This document shows, one piece after another, positions 25,823-34,013 of a stretch of DNA of 64,000 bases (positions are counted from its first letter, which is position 1; each line of letters opens with the position of its first letter). Source of the DNA: Chungangia koreensis (GTDB lineage Bacteria > Bacillota > Bacilli > Bacillales_A > Planococcaceae). The DNA is taken from the NCBI RefSeq assembly GCF_042651785.1, contig NZ_JBHSEC010000002.1, forward strand, positions 186,001 through 250,000, written 5' to 3'. Below the pieces are notes generated by a model, which saw only the letters and a program-made list of their open reading frames with translations, ran no database searches and was not told where the DNA came from. Position numbers and translations under genes: made by a program.

Positions 25823-26131
25823 GAAATCCCTCCTTTCTTCTTCACATAAATCCTACCCTTTACTATAACGAAAAAATGGTCACAATGCTATATTTAAACC
25901 GTTTTCCGAAAATAAAGACCGCTTGTTGCACATTACTCGGCATATCTATAGTAAAGCATTTTGTGATTTCTTTTGTGAAGGGAAAGAGTCTTTTTTATGA
26001 ACAATTTGTGAAAAGGTTTCCCTCATGGATGAAGTTCGGTTCTTAGCCGTTGTTTTTTGTAAATTCTTTCGCTATTATCAGGGAAGCGGACACATTGTTG
26101 TCTATATTCACTTTAAAGTAGGTGGCCTTTC
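25823..26131. promoter_or_regulatory. ctaB-ctaA divergent regulatory region with candidate ResD boxes
   Basis: This 309-bp gap holds three same-strand copies of a TTTGTGAWW-like box at 25960-25968 (TTTGTGATT), 25972-25980 (TTTGTGAAG) and 26005-26013 (TTTGTGAAA). They resemble the TTTGTGAAT consensus of ResD, which controls ctaA and ctaB in B. subtilis. Their placement upstream of the ctaA promoter fits activation by an oxygen-limitation response regulator. The assignment is by motif only. Confidence 0.5.
26050..26078 (+). promoter_or_regulatory. probable sigma-A promoter of ctaA
   Basis: TTGTTT (26050-26055), a 17-nt spacer and TATTAT (26073-26078), 53 nt before the ctaA ATG and downstream of the ResD-like boxes. 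Confidence 0.6.
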
Positions 26132-27076
26132 ATGCAACAAAGTAAATACTTGAAATGGTTTGCTGTTGCGGCGACGATCGGCATGCTGTTGATCCTCTTG
26201 GGAGGAGCACTCGTGACGAAAACGGACAGCGGGATGGGCTGCGGCCGTCATTGGCCTGGTTGTAATGGCCAATTAATTCCTGATGAAATAACGAAAGAAG
26301 TAATCATCGAATTTTCCCATAGATTAGTGACTGGTACAGTCGGCATCCTTATTTTAGTACTGAGTGTTTGGTCTTGGCGCGCAATTGGACATATCCGTGA
26401 AACAAAATTTCTTTCATTCATGGCGCTTTTCTTCCTGATACTGCAAGCGCTCATAGGAGCTGCACAAGTTCTTTGGGGCCAAGGAGACTTCATTTTGGCT
26501 CTCCATTTCGGAATTTCGCTCATTTCATTTGCGTCGGTTCTTCTTCTCACTTTGCTCGTTTTCGAAGTGGATCGTAAATTTGACACAGAGCGGATGATAA
26601 TCGGGAAAAAGCTTAAATGGCATACAATTGGTGTAACTCTTTATTCTTACATCGTCATTTATACAGGTGCACTTGTACGACATACAAATTCCAGTCTTGT
26701 CTGCCGGGATTGGCCAATGTGCCGTAATGGTGACTTCGGGCTCCCATCTAATCTATATGAATGGGTACAAATGGGACACCGTACTGCAGCTGCTCTGATA
26801 TTCGTTTGGATTGCGTATATCGCTTATCACTCTTATAAAAATTACAAGGACCAACGAGTCATTTACTGGGGTTGGATTATTGCTTTCATCTTAGTGTCAC
26901 TCCAAGTTACCTCCGGTGCTGTAGTCGTCCTAAGCAGACTGAATTTAATGATCGCTTTACTACATTCTCTATTCATTTCCCTATTATTCGGACTACTATG
27001 CTATATGATTTTACTCATTTCCAGAGGCCGGACACGAAAAGAAGAGAAAAAATCCGCACAAAGAATATTTGAGTAG
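26132..27076 (+). CDS. ctaA: heme A synthase
   Basis: 314 aa with eight predicted helices in two four-helix halves, the COX15/CtaA fold. Visible motifs are GGALVTKTDSGMGCGRHWPG in the first half and GALVRHTNSSLVCRDWPMC in the second. Each carries conserved Cys pairs, and heme-ligand His appear in EFSHRLVTG and MGHRTAA. It oxidises the C8 methyl of heme O to a formyl group. GTAGGTGG is 6 nt before the ATG. It is divergent from ctaB. Confidence 0.95.
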   Translation: MQQSKYLKWFAVAATIGMLLILLGGALVTKTDSGMGCGRHWPGCNGQLIPDEITKEVIIEFSHRLVTGTVGILILVLSVWSWRAIGHIRETKFLSFMALFFLILQALIGAAQVLWGQGDFILALHFGISLISFASVLLLTLLVFEVDRKFDTERMIIGKKLKWHTIGVTLYSYIVIYTGALVRHTNSSLVCRDWPMCRNGDFGLPSNLYEWVQMGHRTAAALIFVWIAYIAYHSYKNYKDQRVIYWGWIIAFILVSLQVTSGAVVVLSRLNLMIALLHSLFISLLFGLLCYMILLISRGRTRKEEKKSAQRIFE

Positions 27077-27092
27077 CATTTAGTGCTAAATA

Positions 27093-27137
27093 ATAAAACG
27101 ACCAGCGAAAAATATCTTTCGCTGGTCGTTTTATTTT
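27093..27137. terminator. bidirectional terminator between ctaA and pycA
   Basis: A perfect 16-bp stem AAAACGACCAGCGAAA / TTTCGCTGGTCGTTTT with a 6-nt loop between convergent genes. Confidence 0.93.
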
Positions 27138-27149
27138 GTTATCTTCCAC

Positions 27150-30100
27150 TCATTCTTTTTCCATCACGACCAACAAGTCTCCCGATGAAATGCCATCACC
27201 AGCGGAAACATGGATAGCTTTTACTGTCCCAGCATACGGTGCTTGAACAGTCGTCTCCATCTTCATCGCTTCTGTGATTAATAGCTGCTCACCCTTCTTC
27301 ACAGATACTCCATCTTCTACAACTACCTTCAACACAGTGCCTGGCATCGTTGCTCCGATATGTCCGACATTGGAAGGGTCGGCTTTCATTCGGGAAGATA
27401 CGTCTGTCTCTACCGTCATGTCTTGAATGACTATTTCACGTGGTTGACCATTCAGTTCGAAATATATGACTCTTGTTCCATCTTTTTGCGGTTCCCCGAT
27501 TGACATAAGCTTGATGATTAACGTCTTCCCTTTTTCAATCTCTACATCGATTTCTTCACCAAGGCGCATACCATGAAGGAACGTTAAAGTATCCAATACT
27601 GATACATTGCCAAATTGGTTGTGAGTTGCCACGTACTCTTCAAACACTTTTGGATAAAGCGCAAACGCAAGTGCTTCTTTGTCTGTAGCCGGATGTTTTA
27701 AACGTTCAGTCAATTGCTCTTTCAACTGATTGAAATCCACAGGCTCAAGCAATTCTCCTGGTCTCACCTTAATCGGTTTGCGGTCTTTTAAGATGACCTG
27801 TTGAAGATCCTCCGGGAACCCACCATAAGGCTGACCGATATAGCCTTCGAAGAATTCAATGACAGAATCAGGGAAATCAATGGATGGACCCCTTGAAAGG
27901 ATGTTTTCTTCATTCAAATCGTTTTGGACCATGAAGAGAGCCATATCCCCCACTACTTTAGAGGAAGGAGTTACTTTAACAATATCTCCGAATAAAAGGT
28001 TCACACGGGAATACATATCTTTCACTTCTTCCCAGCGAGGTCCCAAGCCTACTGCCTTCGCTTGTTGCTGAAGATTACTGTATTGACCGCCTGGCATTTC
28101 ATGAACATAAATTTCTGAGTGTGGACTGTTCATGCCGCTTTCAAAATCACGATAGTACTTTCTTACATCTTCCCAATAATGGGATAGCTGCTCAAGTGCA
28201 TCGATGTTTGCGCTAAGTTCTCGGTTTTTACTACTTATTGCATAGTGCAATGTGCTTGCACTCGGCTGTGACGTCAATCCTGACATCGCCCCCAATGCTG
28301 TATCGACAATATCTACTCCGGCATCGATTGCCCGTGAGTAGACGAAGACACCATTTCCGCTCGTGTCATGTGTATGCAAATGAATCGGTAAGTCGACCGT
28401 ATCCTTTAATTCTGAAATAAGGCGGTATGCCGCTTCCGGCTTAAGAAGTCCAGCCATATCTTTGATGGCTAAAATATGTGCACCTGAATTTTCTAACTCT
28501 TTTGCCATGTCTTTATAATATTGGACTGTATATTTATCACGTGATGGATCTAAAATGTCTCCTGTATAGCAAATTGCGGCTTCTGCGATTTTACCCGATT
28601 GCCTTGCTGCATCAATCGCCACTTCCATGCCTTTAATCCAATTCAGACTATCGAATATACGGAATACATCGATTCCAGCATTTGCGGAAGTCTTAATGAA
28701 TTCCCGGATGACATTATCCGGATAGTTTTTATAACCCACCGCATTTGCTCCGCGTACAAGCATTTGGAACATGACATTCGGGATCATTTTCCGCATATCC
28801 TCTAAGCGATTCCAAGGATCTTCCTTCAAGAAACGGTAGGCAACGTCGAAGGTTGCACCTCCCCACATTTCCAATGAGAATAGATCTGGCATCAACCGGG
28901 CTGTCTCACGGGAAATCCCTTTAATATCATACGTTCTTAAACGGGTAGCCAATAATGATTGATGGGCGTCACGGAACGTCGTATCTGTTAACAAAACATT
29001 ATTCTGCTGTTTGATCCATTCCACTACCCCCTCAGGTCCAGACTGTTCTAAAATCTGTTTTGTACCTGACTTCGGAGGGGATTTTAAATCGACTGCCGGC
29101 TTTCGAGGCGGATTCATGAACGGCTTTTGTTTCTGTTCGATTCCCGGGAATCCATTTACTGTTACATTACCGATATAATTCAATAATTTCGTACCGCGGT
29201 CCTTCCGTTTCGGGAAGTGGAAAAGTTCAGGAGTATGGTCAATAAAACCAGTATCAAAACTGCCCGTTATGAAATTCGGATGCTTAACGACATTCTCCAA
29301 GAATGGAATATTCGTTTTAATTCCACGGATCCGGAGTTCCTGCAGATTCCGACGCATCTTTGCAGCAGCTTCCTCGAATGTATGGCCCCAAGTAGAAACT
29401 TTAACCAACAAGGAATCATAGTAAGGGGTTATGACGGCACCTTGGAATCCGTTCCCGGCATCGAGACGCACGCCAAATCCACCACCGGACCTATATACCA
29501 TCAGTTTACCGGCATCAGGCATGAAGTCATTCAATGGATCTTCTGTCGTTACACGGGATTGGATTGCATGGCCAAAGATACGTATCTCTTCTTGCTCTGG
29601 AATGCCGATGATTTCACTGTGAAGGTCCTCGCCGTCCGCAATGTGAATTTGGGCGTGAACAATATCAATTCCTGTAATCATTTCTGTAATGGTATGCTCT
29701 ACCTGGATACGTGGATTAACTTCAATAAAATAAAAATCATCTCCGGCAACTAAAAATTCGACTGTTCCTGCATTTATGTATCCTACATTTTTCATCAATT
29801 TTACAGCCGATTCACAAATTCGTTTCCGCAGGTCGTCTGATAGTGCAGTAGATGGAGCAATCTCCACCACTTTTTGATGTCTCCGCTGAATAGAACAATC
29901 ACGTTCGTATAAGTGAACGATATTTCCATGTTGGTCGCCTAAGATTTGTACCTCGATATGTTTCGGTTGGATAATACATTTTTCCACGTACACTTCATCC
30001 GAACCGAATGCAGCTTTCGCCTCAGATTTTGCCCGTTCGTATGCTGACGCCAATTCCTCTTCCGAGTTCACGATCCGCATACCTCTTCCTCCACCGCCGA

Positions 30101-30590
30101 GAGAGGCTTTGATCATTAAAGGATACCCGTTATGACTGACGAACTCGCGAATTTCTTCTAATGAAGGGACAGGTCCGTCACTACCTGGAATGACGGGAAT
30201 ACCAGCTCGTTCAGCTTGTTGGCGTGCTTTAACTTTATCTCCGAACATATCGAGATGTTCTGAAGTGGGACCGATGAAGATAATCCCTTCTTCTTCGCAC
30301 CGTTTAGCAAATTCCACGTTTTCCGAAAGGAATCCATAACCCGGATGGATGGCATCTGCACCACAATCTTTTGCTATTTCAATAATGCCCTCAATATCTA
30401 AATAAGCGTCAATCGGCTTTTTCCCCTCACCGACCAAATATGCTTCATCTGCTTTATACCGGTGGAAGGAACCCCGATCTTCCTTTGAATAAATGGCAAC
30501 CGTCCGCAAATCCAATTCTGTACATGCACGAAACACACGTATTGCAATTTCCCCACGGTTTGCTACAAGAATTTTAGTGATTGTTTTCAC
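27150..30590 (-). CDS. pycA: pyruvate carboxylase
   Basis: 1146 aa, full length, single-chain enzyme. A biotin carboxylase domain (about 1-450; KILVANRGEIAIRVFRA, KASLGGGGRGMRIV) is followed by a carboxyltransferase domain (about 530-800; LLTDTTFRDAHQSLLATRLR), an allosteric/linker region, and a biotin domain with ITEAMKMETTV, the biotinylated Lys at about 1110. It converts pyruvate to oxaloacetate to refill the TCA cycle. The start is GTG with AGGGGAG upstream. It follows ftsW closely (21 nt), the same pair as in B. subtilis. Confidence 0.97.
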   Translation of the reverse strand: MKTITKILVANRGEIAIRVFRACTELDLRTVAIYSKEDRGSFHRYKADEAYLVGEGKKPIDAYLDIEGIIEIAKDCGADAIHPGYGFLSENVEFAKRCEEEGIIFIGPTSEHLDMFGDKVKARQQAERAGIPVIPGSDGPVPSLEEIREFVSHNGYPLMIKASLGGGGRGMRIVNSEEELASAYERAKSEAKAAFGSDEVYVEKCIIQPKHIEVQILGDQHGNIVHLYERDCSIQRRHQKVVEIAPSTALSDDLRKRICESAVKLMKNVGYINAGTVEFLVAGDDFYFIEVNPRIQVEHTITEMITGIDIVHAQIHIADGEDLHSEIIGIPEQEEIRIFGHAIQSRVTTEDPLNDFMPDAGKLMVYRSGGGFGVRLDAGNGFQGAVITPYYDSLLVKVSTWGHTFEEAAAKMRRNLQELRIRGIKTNIPFLENVVKHPNFITGSFDTGFIDHTPELFHFPKRKDRGTKLLNYIGNVTVNGFPGIEQKQKPFMNPPRKPAVDLKSPPKSGTKQILEQSGPEGVVEWIKQQNNVLLTDTTFRDAHQSLLATRLRTYDIKGISRETARLMPDLFSLEMWGGATFDVAYRFLKEDPWNRLEDMRKMIPNVMFQMLVRGANAVGYKNYPDNVIREFIKTSANAGIDVFRIFDSLNWIKGMEVAIDAARQSGKIAEAAICYTGDILDPSRDKYTVQYYKDMAKELENSGAHILAIKDMAGLLKPEAAYRLISELKDTVDLPIHLHTHDTSGNGVFVYSRAIDAGVDIVDTALGAMSGLTSQPSASTLHYAISSKNRELSANIDALEQLSHYWEDVRKYYRDFESGMNSPHSEIYVHEMPGGQYSNLQQQAKAVGLGPRWEEVKDMYSRVNLLFGDIVKVTPSSKVVGDMALFMVQNDLNEENILSRGPSIDFPDSVIEFFEGYIGQPYGGFPEDLQQVILKDRKPIKVRPGELLEPVDFNQLKEQLTERLKHPATDKEALAFALYPKVFEEYVATHNQFGNVSVLDTLTFLHGMRLGEEIDVEIEKGKTLIIKLMSIGEPQKDGTRVIYFELNGQPREIVIQDMTVETDVSSRMKADPSNVGHIGATMPGTVLKVVVEDGVSVKKGEQLLITEAMKMETTVQAPYAGTVKAIHVSAGDGISSGDLLVVMEKE

Positions 30591-30611
30591 GCCATTTCTC
30601 CCCTTTTCGCC

Positions 30612-31772
30612 CTATTTACTGTTTTCGTATCTTACAAACATCGACACATTCATAAGGATCCCCACTGCAAATGATAACAAGATGACAGATGTCCCTCCGT
30701 AGCTGATGAACGGTAGTGGAACACCAGTAAGTGGAATCAATCCTGTTAATCCACCTAAATTGACGAACGTCTGGAACCCGATCATACTTCCGAAACCGGC
30801 TGCAATCATCCTTCCTTGCGGATCTTTGGAAGCTAATGCAATATACATTGCCCGCAGCACGATAAAACCAAGCCCCCCAATCACTATGGCTACACCCAAT
30901 AGTCCCAGTTCTTCCGCAATAATAGCCATGATGAAGTCTGTTTGGGGTTCAGGAAGATAGCCTAATTTTTGGATAGATTGTCCAAGACCAAGTCCTGTTA
31001 ATCCGCCGGAACCGATGGCAATATACCCATTTACTACTTGAAACCCTAAATCCTGAGCGTGTTCAAACGGATTCAGGAAAGCCTCCAGCCGTCCTAATCT
31101 TCTTTCAGTAAGAATCTTATCGTGGAATAAATAGAGGAATGGGGATATTGCAGCCATGATGGCAAATAACACTCCGCTCATTTTGGCGAATGTACGGAAC
31201 TTTATTCCACTGGCAGCCATAACAGAGATGGCCGTAAAGAAAATGATTATGGATGTACCAATATCCGTCTCCAACATAATACTGAACAGTGCGAGTACCA
31301 GCACCGCCAATGGGGGCCCTATAGAATAGTTGATATTGTCAATCATACCCTTATCATATTTGTTTGCAAACACAGCTGCAAAGTAGAGAACAATGATGAT
31401 TTTCGCCACTTCAGATGGTTGAAGATTAGCGAAACCCAAATGAATCCAGCTCTTTGCCCCGCCTGCATCATACCCGATAATATGAACTGCAAATAGTAGA
31501 GCGAACATGACGACCAACATTGAGATCATCATACCTTTCCGCTTATAGTGCTTGTACGGTATGATGGCTCCAATGAGGAATGCCGGAACTGCTAAGGTTA
31601 AGTTAAGAATTTGTTTCCGGTAAAAATGGTCTGGTTCAAACCCATACCGTTCAACTGCCCAAACCATACTGGCTGAGTAAATCATTACTAGCCCAAATAA
31701 ACATAATAAGATATACGTGATTAATAATGGATAGTCCATATTTTTAGCAAATCGCTTCAAGTAATGATTCAT
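30612..31772 (-). CDS. ftsW: FtsW/RodA-family lipid II polymerase
   Basis: 386 aa with ten transmembrane helices of the SEDS family: LLCLFGLVMIYSASMVWAV at the start, AGGAKSWIHLGFANLQPSEV in the large loop with the conserved QPSE, and GLIPLTGVPLPFISYGGTSV near the end. SEDS proteins polymerise lipid II; FtsW acts with a class B PBP at the septum. The position directly before pycA matches B. subtilis ftsW. GAGGTTTCTCC precedes the ATG. Confidence 0.94.
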   Translation of the reverse strand: MNHYLKRFAKNMDYPLLITYILLCLFGLVMIYSASMVWAVERYGFEPDHFYRKQILNLTLAVPAFLIGAIIPYKHYKRKGMMISMLVVMFALLFAVHIIGYDAGGAKSWIHLGFANLQPSEVAKIIIVLYFAAVFANKYDKGMIDNINYSIGPPLAVLVLALFSIMLETDIGTSIIIFFTAISVMAASGIKFRTFAKMSGVLFAIMAAISPFLYLFHDKILTERRLGRLEAFLNPFEHAQDLGFQVVNGYIAIGSGGLTGLGLGQSIQKLGYLPEPQTDFIMAIIAEELGLLGVAIVIGGLGFIVLRAMYIALASKDPQGRMIAAGFGSMIGFQTFVNLGGLTGLIPLTGVPLPFISYGGTSVILLSFAVGILMNVSMFVRYENSK

Positions 31773-31811
31773 GGAGAAACCTCATTTTCAATAAAGATAT
31801 TTCTTCAAATA

Positions 31812-31848
31812 ACAAAAAACTCAAACCCTTTGACGTGTTTGAGTTTTG
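31812..31848 (-). terminator. terminator of ylaN
   Basis: AAACTCAAAC / GTTTGAGTTT hairpin. On the minus strand it is followed by a T-rich run, between ylaN and ftsW. Confidence 0.8.
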
Positions 31849-31851
31849 AAT

Positions 31852-32133
31852 TTATTTCTTTGTATACGCATCATGAAGGATGGAAAGTTCTTTTTCAAGA
31901 GAGTGTAGGATTTCCTTTCCGACTTCTCGCTCAATCAGCCCGAGTTTTGTAGCGAAATCAATTTCGCGTGATAACCCGAACATTTGAGTATCAAGCACTT
32001 CCTCATACAATGGACATTGTGGCATCGTCAAATGGTCCATTTGAACTTTAATCAGCTGTGCAATTTTTTCAGCATCCGCTATTAGAAGTTGGAGTGCCTT
32101 CTCCTGATACGTTTCGTGCAAATTTATATCCAT
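31852..32133 (-). CDS. ylaN: YlaN family protein (DUF1507)
   Basis: 93 aa, all helical: ETYQEKALQLLIADAEKIAQ, KVQMDHLTMPQCPLYEEVLD and LSREIDFATKLGLIEREVGK match the YlaN family of Firmicutes. YlaN is linked to iron homeostasis through interaction with Fur in B. subtilis and S. aureus. The conserved single Cys in MPQCPLYEE is present. GGGGGCG precedes the ATG. The order ylaN-ftsW-pycA is that of B. subtilis. Confidence 0.93.
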   Translation of the reverse strand: MDINLHETYQEKALQLLIADAEKIAQLIKVQMDHLTMPQCPLYEEVLDTQMFGLSREIDFATKLGLIEREVGKEILHSLEKELSILHDAYTKK

Positions 32134-32342
32134 GAGGACGCCCCCATCAGCTAATATTTCAACTCTATTTATCCATCTACTTTTTCGAAAGAAGACAAAA
32201 ATCTATAACAACTAAATTTTATCTTTTAGAAGGCAAAATTGCAAGTGTCTATACGACTACAGTACACTTCTTCAACATATTCCTTTTTTAGACACAATTG
32301 CGTTATACTAAATAAGAGCAGAAAGCATTGGAGGTTTTAACT

Positions 32343-32843
32343 ATGGAATTCATCATACCCATTAAAGGTGCTGTGAATTATAAAATAACTTTAGATTCAA
32401 GTGTTTGGATCTTTGACGATCGAAGAATCGATCTGAATACGTATTTCAATACGGAACGGAATGAATTGGACGAGGATCTCGAGTACACTAAAGTGACGTC
32501 TGCCCACTGGTCTCGCGAAATTATGGAAGGTGCCACATTCCCTCCTACTTTAAAATCAGAGAAAAAGTTTGAAAAAACGAAGATGATGACCGGAACTTTC
32601 GGAATTCATCTAAAGCATTTCATTAAAAATTCAGAACCGCATCCTGACGCAAGCGAACTTGTTTTCGAAAGTGAAGCAGGAGATGTCTTTTCAATTCCAT
32701 TTGAGGAAGTCGATAAAATCATCCTAAAGTTCAGCCAAGAAGGGAAGCCGTTGAAAGAAGATGGCCCTATTCATGTTCTGCTTGAAGATGGCTCCAACTA
32801 TGAGTCTCCTTACAAAAACATTTCCGCTATTCGGATTCAATAG
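32343..32843 (+). CDS. ylaL: YlaL-like hypothetical protein
   Basis: 166 aa, cytoplasmic, acidic: VNYKITLDSSVWIFDDRRID at the N-terminus, HWSREIMEGATFPPTLKSEK in the middle and PIHVLLEDGSNYESPYKNIS near the end. I relate it to B. subtilis YlaL by position (upstream of ylaI on the yla series) and by its start, from memory. No catalytic motif is visible. The ATG at 32343 has GGAGG 8 nt upstream. Its stop is 11 nt before ylaI, so the two are co-transcribed. Confidence 0.75.
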   Translation: MEFIIPIKGAVNYKITLDSSVWIFDDRRIDLNTYFNTERNELDEDLEYTKVTSAHWSREIMEGATFPPTLKSEKKFEKTKMMTGTFGIHLKHFIKNSEPHPDASELVFESEAGDVFSIPFEEVDKIILKFSQEGKPLKEDGPIHVLLEDGSNYESPYKNISAIRIQ

Positions 32844-32854
32844 GAGGACAATAC

Positions 32855-33058
32855 ATGAAAGTCAAATGTGTCCTATGCGACCGACTTGAAGAACTGAACG
32901 AAGATACTTCAATGGCCAAGAGGTTAAAAAACCGTCCGATTCACACGTATATGTGTGAGGAATGTACAAAAAGGATTGCTGACCGGACATGCGAACGGAT
33001 TGCAACCGGAAACTTCAAATTCTATCGAAGCTCTTCAAAAATTGAAAAGGACTTTTAA
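32855..33058 (+). CDS. ylaI: YlaI family zinc-ribbon-like protein (DUF2197)
   Basis: 67 aa: MKVKCVLCDRLEELNEDT, RLKNRPIHTYMCEECTKRI. Two CxxC pairs (CVLC and CEEC) separated by about 30 residues suggest one structural zinc. It matches the YlaI family of Bacillales, function unknown. Probably co-transcribed with ylaL. Confidence 0.88.
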   Translation: MKVKCVLCDRLEELNEDTSMAKRLKNRPIHTYMCEECTKRIADRTCERIATGNFKFYRSSSKIEKDF

Positions 33059-33099
33059 GAACCAATATATTCTTTAAGAAAATTAGCTGTTTATAAACC

Positions 33100-33271
33100 A
33101 GCAGTGCCCGCCACTTCGCTTTCCGTGGGCTTGGGCCAACAGGAGGTTGGTCACAAAGGCGTTGCCGCAGGACGCGGCGCATTTAGCCTTTGTTCAACTC
33201 CTCGTCACTATGTTCCTGCGGGGTCTTCAGCTCAAGCTATTCCCACAGGAGTCTTCGTGGCGGGCACTGCT
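33100..33271 (-). repeat. dispersed structured repeat, copy E1 (minus orientation)
   Basis: 172 bp bounded by a perfect 15-bp inverted repeat, AGCAGTGCCCGCCAC at 33100-33114 and its complement at 33257-33271. Inside are hairpins CCAAC/GTTGG (33136-33150) and AAAGGC/GCCTTT (33155-33191), the latter enclosing GCCGC/GCGGC. Read on the minus strand, the order of hairpins and several single-strand blocks (GACCCCGCAGG, TGCGCCGC, CGGAAAGCG) match copies E2 and E3. Confidence 0.85.
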
Positions 33272-33405
33272 TGTTAAAAAGGCTGAACAAGGGAGTCACT
33301 AATTTCCTATCCTACCCTTTTTGATTCCTACTAACTAACATGTCATAGTATCTTTTGAAACAGTTCTTATGGTTACAATCTATTTGAGAAACATCAAGAG
33401 TGGAA

Positions 33406-33570
33406 GGCGGCGACTCCAGCGGGACAGCGAGACAGTCCGAGACCCCGCAGGCGCAAGGGGAAGGGATGCTAAGTGCGCCGCATCGTGCGGCAACGCATCC
33501 ATAACCGACATCCTATCGGTCGAGGCTTGGCGCGAGCCCGCGGAAAGCGTCCGCCTGGAGCGATTGCTCC
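33406..33570 (+). repeat. dispersed structured repeat, copy E2 (plus orientation)
   Basis: Outer arms GGCGG (33406-33410) and CCGCC (33551-33555) enclose GGATGC/GCATCC (33464-33500), with inner GCCGCA/TGCGGC, and ACCGA/TCGGT (33504-33520). A further GGAGCGATTGCTCC palindrome follows at 33557-33570. The core is nearly identical to E3 and shares architecture with E1, in the opposite orientation. Confidence 0.85.
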
Positions 33571-33614
33571 AGTTTAATTTATATATTGTATTTACAGTTA
33601 TTAAAATAAATAAT

Positions 33615-33658
33615 ATGTAAAACGGAGACGCATCAATATGAGCGTCTCCGTTTTGTTT
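33615..33658. terminator. terminator of ylaH
   Basis: AAAACGGAGACGC / GCGTCTCCGTTTT, a perfect 13-bp stem with a 10-nt loop, immediately below the ylaH stop. Confidence 0.88.
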
Positions 33659-33660
33659 TA

Positions 33661-33987
33661 CTATGAAGTTGCATTTTGTTTCTTTTCGTTTCTTAGACGG
33701 ATCTTGTAAATGATCAGTATGAGCGCTGCTACGATTAAACCTTCGATGATTGGCAAGAAAAATGCCAAGAAGGTTAAAATGAGGCAGCCAACGAAAAGGA
33801 AGATGAAAATGACCAAGTTTTGTGATCTTTTCAGACTTTTGGCGAATCCGAGCTTATAAACCAATGCCGACAATAGAAGGGTTATGATGAAAACTACATA
33901 ACCTGCACTATCATAAGATGGCATTGATTCGTAAATAAACCTGGCAATCGGAGACATCTTCCCGAACACCATTTGCTGTTCATCCAA
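33661..33987 (-). CDS. ylaH: YlaH-like membrane protein
   Basis: 108 aa with three hydrophobic segments (about residues 29-47, 58-76 and 80-95) and a basic C-terminus (YKIRLRNEKKQ). It matches the YlaH family in length, topology and position beside typA; function unknown. The start is TTG with AGGGTG 7 nt upstream; no in-frame ATG exists above it before a stop. Confidence 0.82.
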   Translation of the reverse strand: MDEQQMVFGKMSPIARFIYESMPSYDSAGYVVFIITLLLSALVYKLGFAKSLKRSQNLVIFIFLFVGCLILTFLAFFLPIIEGLIVAALILIIYKIRLRNEKKQNATS

Positions 33988-34013
33988 TCCATTTCACCCT
34001 TTCAGATTCAAAC

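Larger units (their letters stand above)
33059..33614. other. gene-free gap ylaI-ylaH holding two structured repeats
   Basis: About 600 bases with no credible protein gene. It holds two copies of a GC-rich multi-hairpin element (33100-33271 and 33406-33570) and AT-rich flanks. The short open frame at 33369-33620 lies almost entirely inside the second repeat and is not a gene. Confidence 0.8.

Noticed and set aside
29217..29753. 178-aa plus-strand open frame inside pycA
   Set aside because: Antisense shadow of the biotin carboxylase domain; no ribosome site and no family resemblance.
33100..33271. Insertion sequence
   Set aside because: It has terminal inverted repeats but no coding capacity and no target duplication, so I call it a repeat rather than a mobile element.
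33369..33620. 83-aa open frame
   Set aside because: It lies inside structured repeat E2 and has no ribosome site; the GC-rich repeat simply lacks stops in this frame.
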